Notes under the pieces: generated by a model | What the model was told of the DNA's origin: nothing | The model's input: the letters and a program-made list of their open reading frames with translations, nothing else | Database searches by the model: none | Shown: positions 1 to 5,192 of the stretch, in pieces | How the letters are laid out: every line of letters starts with the position of its first letter | Position numbering within the stretch: position 1 is the first letter of the stretch | Assembly (NCBI GenBank): GCA_937925595.1 | Contig: CALALQ010000168.1 | Span: 1 to 6,202 of the forward strand | Direction of reading: 5' to 3' | Origin: an uncultured Demequina sp. | GTDB lineage: Bacteria; Actinomycetota; Actinomycetes; Actinomycetales; Demequinaceae | Length of the DNA stretch: 6,202 nucleotides | Position numbers and translations under genes: made by a program

Positions 1-36
1 AGCAGCGCGATCGCAGTCCCGCGAGCAGAGGCCAGA

Positions 37-51
37 CGATCGGCTCGATCG
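37..51 (-). terminator. Possible hairpin terminator after the nuclease gene
   Basis: CGATCG, a three-base loop and CGATCG form a perfect 6-bp stem-loop that starts about eight bases past the stop codon of the minus-strand nuclease gene. There is no T-tract, so it would be a U-less, actinobacterial-style terminator at best. CGATCG is itself a common palindrome in GC-rich DNA, so chance is a real alternative. Bases 1-36 show nothing else recognisable. Confidence 0.25.
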
Positions 52-58
52 AACGCAG

Positions 59-1144
59 TTAGCGATATCGGACGACAGCCTCGCGGATAGTGTCGGCGTG
101 CTGGTAGATCTCGTCGAGGGTTTCGATCGGGTGGCGGGTCTCCACCTTGTCTGGGTCGAGAAGACCGAGATACTTCTGACGCGCGTTGAAGTGAAGGCGG
201 GCGATCGGCTTCCGGTTGTTGTCGTCGAGCAGCACCGCGAAGTAGCTCTTGGCGTCGCGGTGGGTGATGCGTTGGGGCTTGGTTTCCCCGCACGCGATCG
301 CCTTCACGATCTGGTATCCCTCGAGCTCCTCGAGCGTCGTCTCGATCTCGGTGTCGCGCTCGAGATCCTCCTGGGCGACCTGCTCGCTGGTCACCGTCGG
401 CGCATCCTCGACCGGGCGCACCGCCACACCCGCACCAAGCGCGGTCTTCAACCGATCGTTGACACTCTCCGTGAGGAACTGACGGGACGCCTTCGTGACG
501 AGCGCGGTGAACTGCTCGCGCACCCGTTGCGTGTAGGAGCCCTCATACACGCGTGTGGCGAAGAACTTGATCCACTCGTCGCTCGGCTCCCGGAACTGGC
601 CGGCGATCTCCCGCTTGAGCGCACCGACGTACTTCAGCTCTTCAGCGGCGCTGATGATGGACTCGAGATCGAAGCTGTCCTTGCTCAGCTTCTGCACCTC
701 GGGGATGAGCGTCTCGTCGACATCGAGCAGGTCGAGCACGAGGAACGGCTTCGCGTCCATGCGGTTCGGGGCGTCGAGGTCGGTGAAGAACTGCCACACC
801 ACGCCATTGGTGAGGGCGGCGATACGCGCATTCGTGGTCGAGAAATACCGGAACAGCTGGGACGCGTGCTCGATCTTCGGAACACCCGTTGAGGCCTTGC
901 ACTCGATCAGAATCTGCACTTCGCCATCACGCATGATGGCGTAGTCGACCTTCTCGCCCTTCTTGATTCCGACGTCAGCCGTGAACTCCGGCACCACCTC
1001 CAGCGGGTCGAAGACGTCGTAGCCGAGGATCGTCGAGATGAACGGCATCACGAACGCGTTCTTCGTCGCTTCCTCGGTGCCGATCGCCGACGCCTGGTTG
1101 CTCACCTTCGTCGTGAGCGCGGCAAGACGTCCCTCGAAATCCAT
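59..1144 (-). CDS. Stand-alone HsdR-N-type PD-(D/E)XK nuclease-like protein
   Basis: This 361-residue soluble protein resembles the family annotated as 'type I restriction enzyme HsdR N-terminal domain-containing protein' (COG4748-like). The N-terminal half carries the nuclease signature: E24/E25 in a TEEATKNAF helix, D68 in KVDYAI, E81-C-K83 in LIECKAS after a beta strand (D-x12-ExK), and a QLFRYF segment (Q96, Y100) like the QxxxY motif of RecB-type nucleases. No helicase or ATPase motifs follow, so this is not a full HsdR subunit (usually around 1000 residues). An acidic linker at about 245-275 leads to a C-terminal alpha/beta domain (about 276-361) of unknown role. The frame stays open upstream to 1366, but the ATG at 1144 is chosen because GGAG sits five bases ahead of it and family-like sequence begins there. 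No hsdM or hsdS is in view. DNA cleavage is inferred from the motif only. Confidence 0.85.
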   Translation of the reverse strand: MDFEGRLAALTTKVSNQASAIGTEEATKNAFVMPFISTILGYDVFDPLEVVPEFTADVGIKKGEKVDYAIMRDGEVQILIECKASTGVPKIEHASQLFRYFSTTNARIAALTNGVVWQFFTDLDAPNRMDAKPFLVLDLLDVDETLIPEVQKLSKDSFDLESIISAAEELKYVGALKREIAGQFREPSDEWIKFFATRVYEGSYTQRVREQFTALVTKASRQFLTESVNDRLKTALGAGVAVRPVEDAPTVTSEQVAQEDLERDTEIETTLEELEGYQIVKAIACGETKPQRITHRDAKSYFAVLLDDNNRKPIARLHFNARQKYLGLLDPDKVETRHPIETLDEIYQHADTIREAVVRYR

Positions 1145-1350
1145 TCCTTCTCCAGTTCTCGCAGAAGTCGATGCAGTGTCTGGAGAATATCTGTGCGCGA
1201 ATAGACGCGACGCGCGACGCGCTGGATGTCGGTCTCCGACCCCTGCGACTGAACAACGAAAATCAGACTGGAGCGGACCGACCGGAGAAGCCCCCCTAAC
1301 GGGTTCTTCCCCAAGACCACGAGCGCCGATAGCTTTTTCCGAAGCCGCAC
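1102..1350 (-). CDS. Possible small upstream ORF overlapping the nuclease start
   Basis: An 82-codon GTG-initiated frame lies just upstream of the nuclease gene and overlaps its first 43 bases in another frame. Its middle part (SETDIQRVARRVYSRTDIL and the following leucine/arginine-rich residues) reads like amphipathic helices and could be a small DNA-binding or regulatory protein. Against it: no clear ribosome-binding site, an arginine-rich C-terminus inside the nuclease gene, and its coding bases double as the spacer and ribosome-binding site of the nuclease. It may be a chance frame or a remnant. No family is recognised. Confidence 0.2.
   Translation of the reverse strand: MRLRKKLSALVVLGKNPLGGLLRSVRSSLIFVVQSQGSETDIQRVARRVYSRTDILQTLHRLLRELEKEWISRDVLPRSRRR
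1145..1153 (-). promoter_or_regulatory. Ribosome-binding site fixing the nuclease start
   Basis: On the minus strand GGAGAAGGA directly precedes the ATG at 1144, with GGAG five bases from the start codon. It is the only good Shine-Dalgarno match along the longer open frame, so it sets the start there and excludes the 74-residue upstream extension, which is low-complexity and arginine/alanine/serine-rich. Confidence 0.75.
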
Positions 1351-1356
1351 CCCGCT
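1154..1356. promoter_or_regulatory. Divergent intergenic control region
   Basis: This spacer separates the divergent nuclease and membrane-protein genes and must hold both promoters unless the small ORF is real. On the minus strand TATTCT (1184-1189) is a plausible -10, but the corresponding -35 position is poor. On the plus strand the only AT-rich stretch is around GATAGCTTTTT (1328-1338). A short hairpin, GTCGG-TCT-CCGAC, lies at 1228-1240, and a GACGCG-rich simple-repeat tract lies at 1204-1222. No clear operator is seen. Confidence 0.35.
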
Positions 1357-1361
1357 GGAGG
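1357..1361 (+). promoter_or_regulatory. Ribosome-binding site selecting a TTG start
   Basis: GGAGG lies seven bases before TTG at 1369. The strong Shine-Dalgarno match is what makes the rare TTG the likely start of the following gene, since no ATG or GTG with comparable spacing exists in that frame. Confidence 0.6.
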
Positions 1362-1368
1362 ATCATCG

Positions 1369-1939
1369 TTGGGCGACCCGAACACCCCTGAACCAGTCGA
1401 ACCGTGGCTCTTGAAGATCGATGCGGCGATCAAGAGAAGTCGGCAATGGTGGCGGAAGACCACCTCGCGTGCCGTCCGCGCCGGTGGCGACGAGAAGAAG
1501 CCGGCGTGGTTCGCCCGGGCGTGGGCGTCCTGGTCAACGCGGCAGCGGGTGGTGGTCGCGATCTCGGCCGCCTTCGTCCTCGTGTTCATCGCAACGCCGA
1601 CGAGCTCGCCGCGCACGCCGTGTGGTTGTTCAGCAGCGGTCCGCTCGGCACGGAGACGGTCGACAAGGACGGCAACGACGTGCTCATGGGGCCGAGCCCA
1701 AGCAGTTCACGGAGTATGCGGATCGCCTCCACGCTCGCGGGACGCAGGTGTTCCGCGGGGCGTACGACCACGACAAGATTCGAGGGGCCGATCGGATCAT
1801 CGCCTGGATGCCGGCGATCCGCGACATCATGCCCCAAGGGGATTTCCGCGAGTGGAATGCCATCGATGCGTGGGCAGCGACGATCGCAGATGCGCTGAAG
1901 GACTCCGCCGCACCCATTGACCAGCGTGCCGGCCAATGA
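1369..1939 (+). pseudogene. Membrane-anchored hypothetical protein, two frameshifts
   Basis: No single frame gives a natural protein, but three successive frames do. Frame 1 from the TTG start gives a charged, Trp/Arg-rich N-terminus and one transmembrane helix (RVVVAISAAFVLVFIATP, about residues 60-77). At about 1588-1602 sense moves to frame 3 (ADELAAHAVWLFSSGPLGTE). At the GGGG run 1688-1691 it moves to frame 2 (EPKQFTEYADRLHARGTQVF, then acidic/Trp-containing sequence to TGA 1937-1939). Both shifts equal loss of one base; restoring them gives exactly 191 codons, or 190 residues. The predicted form is a short cytoplasmic N-terminus, one helix and a soluble domain of about 110 residues. I do not recognise the domain. 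It is divergent from the nuclease gene. It could be a true pseudogene or an intact gene with homopolymer sequencing errors. Confidence 0.6.
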
Positions 1940-1962
1940 GAGAGGACCTTCGACCCGAATAG

Positions 1963-1978
1963 CGCGCGTCTCCGCGCG
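1963..1978 (+). terminator. GC hairpin between two plus-strand genes
   Basis: CGCGCG-TCTC-CGCGCG forms a perfect 6-bp stem with a tetraloop 23 bases after the frameshifted gene and just before the promoter of the next gene. It lacks a T-tract. It could end transcription from upstream or simply be GC-rich spacer, as CGCGCG is self-complementary. Confidence 0.3.
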
Positions 1979-1991
1979 TAGTGTCGCGACA
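1979..1991 (+). promoter_or_regulatory. Leaderless promoter overlapping palindromic operator
   Basis: The ATG at 1991 has no Shine-Dalgarno sequence, and an in-frame TAG at 1979-1981 rules out any earlier start. TAGTGT (1979-1984) fits the actinobacterial TAnnnT -10 element and is six bases from the A of the ATG, the expected geometry for a leaderless transcript. The perfect 10-bp palindrome TGTCGCGACA (1982-1991) covers the end of this -10 and the first base of the start codon, so a bound dimeric repressor would block initiation. The same palindrome recurs at 3748-3757. The regulator is not in the window and I cannot name it. Confidence 0.5.
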
Positions 1992-2746
1992 TGACCGCGG
2001 TATCGGACCCAAATTCGCCGTCCTGGCATCCGCTCTACTGGATCGCTGGTGTCGCAGGCCTCTTGTTCGTGCTCTTCGGCGTCGCGGCGCTGATGCTCTA
2101 TGTGATGAACCCGCCGCCGATTTCCGGAAGCGAGGAGACGCTACGCTTCATTGCCGAGCACAAGGCCTCGTACATCGCCCAGCAGATCCTCTGGCTCGTG
2201 CCGTCGTTGTTCGGGCTGGTCGTGTTCGTCGCACTGTTCGTCGCGTTGTTCATCACCAGCCCGAGCCTTTCGGTTCTCGGGTTCACGGTGGGTGCTGCAT
2301 CGTGGACTGCACTCCTCGCCGTGCCGGTGACCAGCGAGGGAACCCTTTCGCTGGTCTTCCTCAGCGATCAATTCGTGAAGGCAAGCGCCGGGGAACAGCC
2401 CGCATTCATCGCAGCCGCTGAGACGCTCGTGGCTGAGAACAACACGCCCACGATCGCCGGGATCCTCACTCCGCTGGGAGTGCTGCTGATCTCGCTTCCC
2501 ATGTCGAGCGGCGTGCTTCCGCACTGGGTCGGGTGGCTCGGGACCGTCACGGGCACGCTCGGACTCGTCAGCGAAGCGCTGCGATTCGCAGTGCCGACGC
2601 TCTACGCCGTCTACGGTCCCTTGCTCTGGGCGTGGTTCGCGATTGTCGGTATCTCACTGCTGCGATTGCCAGGCCGTAGCGGCGAGCCCCCACACTCCCT
2701 CGCATCGAAAGCCGCTCCGAACGCGACGCAACGGAGTGCAGCATGA
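1991..2746 (+). CDS. Six-helix membrane protein, DUF4386-like
   Basis: This 251-residue integral membrane protein has about six hydrophobic segments, near residues 16-38, 66-90, 95-113, 155-172, 178-198 and 203-225. A soluble loop of about 25 residues follows helix 1 (SGSEETLRFIAEHKASYIAQ) and a longer one of about 40 follows helix 3. The tail is short, hydrophilic and cytoplasmic. The layout and the GWLGTVTGTLGLVSEALRF segment resemble DUF4386-type proteins of actinobacteria and firmicutes, whose function is unknown; the assignment is by eye. Its start is fixed by an in-frame stop 12 bases upstream. It overlaps the next gene by ATGA, indicating an operon and translational coupling. The palindrome at its start implies repressor control. 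Confidence 0.75.
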   Translation: MTAVSDPNSPSWHPLYWIAGVAGLLFVLFGVAALMLYVMNPPPISGSEETLRFIAEHKASYIAQQILWLVPSLFGLVVFVALFVALFITSPSLSVLGFTVGAASWTALLAVPVTSEGTLSLVFLSDQFVKASAGEQPAFIAAAETLVAENNTPTIAGILTPLGVLLISLPMSSGVLPHWVGWLGTVTGTLGLVSEALRFAVPTLYAVYGPLLWAWFAIVGISLLRLPGRSGEPPHSLASKAAPNATQRSAA

Positions 2747-3225
2747 CGAGGATCAAGGGGAGCATCCTCATCGGGCGTCCAATTGAGGAGGTCTTCGACT
2801 TCGTCGCAGATGAGCGGAACGAGCCATCGTACAATCCGAAGATCGGCAGCGTCGAGAAGGTCACTCCGGGCCCCATCGGGGTGGGCACGACGTGGCGCGC
2901 GGTCGCGATCTCGAGGCGACGCTCCACACCGTTCGAGCTGGAAATCACCGATTACGCTCGGCCGCACCGGCTCGGCTCACTCACTCGCATGCGCGCCATG
3001 GACATCAGCGGGGGCCAGGCGTTCGAGGTCGGGAGAGACGCGACGCGCATGAGCTGGTCCTGGGAACTTCGACCGAAGGGCATGGCGAGGCTCGCCGGGC
3101 CACTGATCAGCGCTCTGGGACGCAAGCGTGAACAGCAGATCTGGTCCAGATTGAAGCAGCACCTGGAATCCACGACTTCGTTGGTGCCCCACGGGGGCGC
3201 CGACGAGGACGACGAGAATGGGTGA
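2743..3225 (+). CDS. SRPBCC family protein (polyketide cyclase-like)
   Basis: This 160-residue soluble protein begins with the standard START/Bet v1-like opening: a strand (IKGSILIGRP), the helix EEVFDFVADERNEPSYNP, then GSVEKVTPGPIGVGTTW, the pattern of the polyketide cyclase/dehydrase_2 family. Beta strands run to about residue 110 and a long C-terminal helix (about 113-143) should close the ligand pocket. The tail is acidic (GADEDDEN). Such proteins bind hydrophobic ligands; the specific ligand cannot be read from sequence. The ATG overlaps the preceding stop by four bases, so it is probably translated by coupling and shares the upstream promoter. The pairing suggests that the SRPBCC protein handles a lipid or small molecule linked to the membrane partner, which is inference only. 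Confidence 0.88.
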   Translation: MTRIKGSILIGRPIEEVFDFVADERNEPSYNPKIGSVEKVTPGPIGVGTTWRAVAISRRRSTPFELEITDYARPHRLGSLTRMRAMDISGGQAFEVGRDATRMSWSWELRPKGMARLAGPLISALGRKREQQIWSRLKQHLESTTSLVPHGGADEDDENG

Positions 3226-3231
3226 AACGGG

Positions 3232-3713
3232 GTGCGAGACACGGAGTGGACGCCTCCGCTGAAGCACGGACTGAGTCACGCGACCATGGCATCCCTCGTC
3301 GCGTCAATGGCCGTCGTCCTCGCGTCGACGGTCGCGCTGGTGGCAGCCACAGACTGTCACGCCCAGTCCAAGTCCATCTGGTGTCTCGGGGCGCCGATGC
3401 GCCGCACATGAATGGGGTGGCGCTGGTCTTGACCACTATGTGGATGGCGCCGCGGGGCTCCCTGACCGCTCTGCTGCTCTGGCCCGGTGGCCTGTTTTAT
3501 CTGGGGTACGCCATGGTCCCGTACCCATCGGCGCACCGTTCATACCCCTTCTCATTGTTGACGTCGTGGCATTTCCTCGCGGCCGCCACCACGCTCACGC
3601 CCTCGCTTGACGACCATTCCCTTGCCGCCGTTCGCGGTGAGCTCCTCCCCCCACGCGATGGCCGCAGGGACGGGCGCCTCGCCGGCAAGTTTGTAACGGC
3701 AGCGATCGTGTGA
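3232..3713 (+). pseudogene. Frameshifted multi-pass membrane protein
   Basis: The gene starts six bases after the SRPBCC stop, probably at GTG 3232 (VRDTEWTPPLKHG). Frame 1 gives a first helix (ASLVASMAVVLASTVALVAA) but stops at 3411. Frame 3 then carries convincing sequence, SRGADAPHMNGVALVLTTMW, MAPRGSLTALLLWPGGLFYL and GYAMVPY, to TGA 3711-3713. The frame 1 to 3 change falls in about 3345-3385. In about 3524-3572, frame 2 (PIGAPFIPLLIVDVVAF) is more hydrophobic and helix-like than frame 3, so a compensating -1/+1 pair is also likely. With these corrections it is 161 codons with about four helices. From memory the RGSL...LLLW..LFYLGY core belongs to a family of short uncharacterised bacterial membrane proteins. 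An alternative is two small genes overlapping by ATGA at 3408, but the frame 3 family-like sequence already begins before that ATG. Confidence 0.55.
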
Positions 3714-3736
3714 CTCGGACGAGCTCGCTGTAAGCT
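3709..3736 (+). promoter_or_regulatory. Weak promoter candidate ahead of second palindrome
   Basis: TGTGAC (3709-3714) and TAAGCT (3731-3736) are 16 bases apart and resemble a -35 and a TAnnnT -10. Initiation would then fall near 3743, immediately before the palindrome at 3747-3758, which is a classical repressor position. Matches to consensus are modest. Confidence 0.25.
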
Positions 3737-3746
3737 GCAGCGCGGC

Positions 3747-3758
3747 GTGTCGCGACAC
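3747..3758. promoter_or_regulatory. Palindromic operator candidate, second copy
   Basis: GTGTCGCGACAC is a perfect 12-bp palindrome whose core TGTCGCGACA is identical to that at 1982-1991. It ends one base before the ATG at 3760. The two copies sit at the 5' ends of two co-directional gene units and nowhere else that I can find in the window, which argues for binding by one dimeric regulator. Confidence 0.45.
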
Positions 3759-3759
3759 G

Positions 3760-4224
3760 ATGTCTCACTCCCCATGCCGAAGGTCGCATCAACGCGCCCG
3801 CGCCACATTCCGAGACCCCGCGCTGGACCCATTGCATGGCCGCTTTGCTCCGTTCGTCGTGGCGATCTTGTCGCTGGTCTTCACGGCCGACCGGCCGTTC
3901 GTCGCGGTGGCCGATGCGCACGGAGAGATCGGTGAGGCCATCCAGCGGCTTCGAGCGGCCGGCTACGACGAGGACGATCGCCGGGTTCCCCGGGGGCAGC
4001 GCGCGCGAAACCTGCCGCCGGTGGGTCCGGGGCGGGTGGCTCGCTCCGCACTGGGACCTTACGCCGACGGCAACAACGAGATCAGACCCGCGTGGAGGAA
4101 GGGCTTCCAGATCCTCGGCCGAGACCAACTTACACGGGACGCCGCGCCTGGGGCGCTTCGCGCGCGCCGTCGTACTTGCAGATGTCTCCGACGCCCTGTC
4201 GAAACCGGCAGGCGCTTCTACTGA
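3760..4224 (+). pseudogene. Degraded ORF, faint VOC/glyoxalase resemblance
   Basis: A 154-codon frame is open, but only its middle looks like natural protein. From about 3848 to 3990 third positions are almost all G or C and the translation is sensible (FVVAILSLVFTADRP, then ADAHGEIGEAIQRLRAAGYD). The AVADxxEIxEAIxRLRAAG pattern resembles the linker and helix of VOC-superfamily proteins, and ADGNNEI near residue 105 recalls the DPDGNxIE end motif. These are weak resemblances. The N-terminus (SPCRRSHQRAR) and C-terminus (RARRRTCRCLRRP) are arginine/cysteine-rich, typical of out-of-frame reading; near 4150-4220 frame 2 (RFARAVVLADVSDALSKPAG) reads better. This suggests frameshifts at both ends. 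No ribosome-binding site is seen. It could instead be an unknown intact protein. Confidence 0.35.
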
Positions 4225-4243
4225 GCAACCGGATCGTGCCTTG

Positions 4244-4300
4244 GGTTGGCTGAGAACGGTGAGTCGTTCGCGTGCGAACTTCGTTTGAGGCTCAGCAACC
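4244..4300. terminator. Nested inverted repeats in convergent spacer
   Basis: GGTTG-G-CTGAG (4244-4254) pairs with CTCAG-CAACC (4291-4300), a 10-bp stem with one bulged G. Inside its loop GTTCG-CGTG-CGAAC (4266-4279) is a perfect 5-bp hairpin followed on the plus strand by TTCGTTT. The location between converging genes fits a bidirectional transcription end. The rest of 4225-4348 shows no gene. Confidence 0.4.
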
Positions 4301-4347
4301 GAGATTCGGCAGTGAGTTCGATCTCCTCGAAGCGGGTCGTGGAACAG

Positions 4348-4377
4348 GTCAGCGCGCCTCGATGTCGGCGCGCTGAC
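4348..4377 (-). terminator. 11-bp perfect stem-loop over the CPBP stop codon
   Basis: GTCAGCGCGCC, eight loop bases and GGCGCGCTGAC form a perfect 11-bp GC-rich inverted repeat. On the minus strand its second arm contains the TGA stop of the CPBP gene, so the arms also encode the last residues (QRADIEAR). There is no T-tract. It may be a U-less terminator or a 3'-end mRNA stabiliser. Confidence 0.5.
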
Positions 4378-5110
4378 TCGGGCGAAGCACGATGAGCGCG
4401 AAGATGAGCCAGCCGACGCCGTGAAGCATCTGGATGGTGTTGGCGAACAGTGATCCGGGCTGGACCACCGCGACGCGAAAGGTCAGGTCGAACAGCGCGT
4501 GGAGGATGATCGGCGGCCACAGCGAACGGGTGCGGAGGCGCATCGCCGCGTAACCGGTGCCCGCCATTCCGGCGAAAGTGACCTGCAGCAGCACGGAAAA
4601 CCAAGGGGCGCCGAGGAACAGGTTGGTCACGTGCATGAGTCCGAATAGGGCGGATGAGAGGGCGACCGCCCGCCAGATGCCGCGGGGGGCTAGGGAGTCG
4701 AGGAGCACTCCTCTGAAGGCGAGTTCCTCCACAGTTCCGGCCAGCGCGACCGAGAGCAGGGCGAATACGAGCGTCTCGAGCGGCACCTCACGGAAGCCGA
4801 GCGAGAACCCGTAAGCGACGGTGAGAGCGGGGAAGAGCAGCACGAGGAGCTTTCGGGGCGACGTCACCGGCACGAGCCCGAGCCGGGCGGTCCCGACACG
4901 CGCGGCGAAGGGCAGGACCATCAGCAGCATCAGCACCTGGAGGGTCACTTGAAGAGGACCCACACCGGCGGGTCCTGACATCAGGTCCGGCGCGAGCGAC
5001 TTGGCGACGAGGGCCATCGCGGTGACCGTGCCGAGAAAGAGACCCCAGAGCAGAACTGGCCGGCGCAGTAGCGCACCGCGGATTGACCACTCGACGGGTG
5101 CGGTCAACAT
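4349..5110 (-). CDS. CPBP-family intramembrane metalloprotease
   Basis: This 253-residue multi-pass membrane protein carries all three motifs of the CPBP (CAAX protease/bacteriocin-processing, Abi) family: EExxxR as E128-E129-L-A-F-R133, FxxxH as F156-G-L-M-H160, and HxxxD as H204-A-L-F-D208. These residues build the intramembrane metal-dependent active site, so the enzyme should be catalytically competent. Hydrophobic segments lie near 17-36, 52-70, 86-103, 112-127, 147-165, 171-190, 196-212 and 225-241. Family members process prenylated or other membrane peptides or act in bacteriocin self-immunity; the substrate here is unknown. The ATG at 5110 is chosen because the longer frame upstream is proline/serine/arginine-rich and lies over the neighbouring MFS gene. 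The Shine-Dalgarno sequence is weak (GTGAGA). It lies 82 bases downstream of the MFS gene, so co-transcription is possible. Confidence 0.9.
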   Translation of the reverse strand: MLTAPVEWSIRGALLRRPVLLWGLFLGTVTAMALVAKSLAPDLMSGPAGVGPLQVTLQVLMLLMVLPFAARVGTARLGLVPVTSPRKLLVLLFPALTVAYGFSLGFREVPLETLVFALLSVALAGTVEELAFRGVLLDSLAPRGIWRAVALSSALFGLMHVTNLFLGAPWFSVLLQVTFAGMAGTGYAAMRLRTRSLWPPIILHALFDLTFRVAVVQPGSLFANTIQMLHGVGWLIFALIVLRPSQRADIEAR

Positions 5111-5170
5111 GACCGTCTCACACTGCTCTTGCGGCGGCCGTGGCTCACCATTACTGCCTGGTCCGCGGCG

Positions 5171-5183
5171 TGATTCGGAATCA
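5171..5183. promoter_or_regulatory. Dyad between the MFS and CPBP genes
   Basis: TGATTC-G-GAATCA is a perfect 6-bp inverted repeat around one central base. The single-base spacer makes it a poor hairpin but a good protein-binding dyad. It lies in the 82-base gap upstream of the CPBP start, next to a possible minus-strand -10 (TAATGG at 5147-5152). A local promoter with an operator is possible but unproven. Confidence 0.3.
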
Positions 5184-5192
5184 GTTGTGGGT

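Noticed and set aside
98..892. Long plus-strand ORF opposite the nuclease gene
   Set aside because: Antisense shadow: leucine/arginine/glutamate-rich translation with no family features, while the minus strand has clear nuclease motifs.
1204..1222. GACGCG-rich stretch as an iteron or repeat array
   Set aside because: Only three imperfect units in GC-rich spacer; too short and irregular to call a repeat element.
1145..1366. N-terminal extension of the nuclease frame by 74 residues
   Set aside because: The extension is arginine/alanine/serine-rich and unlike the family; a strong GGAG sits five bases before the internal ATG at 1144.
1369..1939. Programmed ribosomal frameshifting
   Set aside because: Two shifts would be needed, the first has no slippery heptamer, and no transposase or phage context is present; mutation or sequencing error is simpler.
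3747..3935. Short ORF starting inside the palindrome
   Set aside because: Arginine/proline-rich translation without ribosome-binding site; frame 3 has the better coding signal over the same bases.
3595..4128. 177-residue minus-strand ORF over the degraded region
   Set aside because: No ribosome-binding site; charged low-complexity composition (DQRQDRHDERSK) typical of the reverse of a hydrophobic coding frame; third-position GC favours the plus strand.
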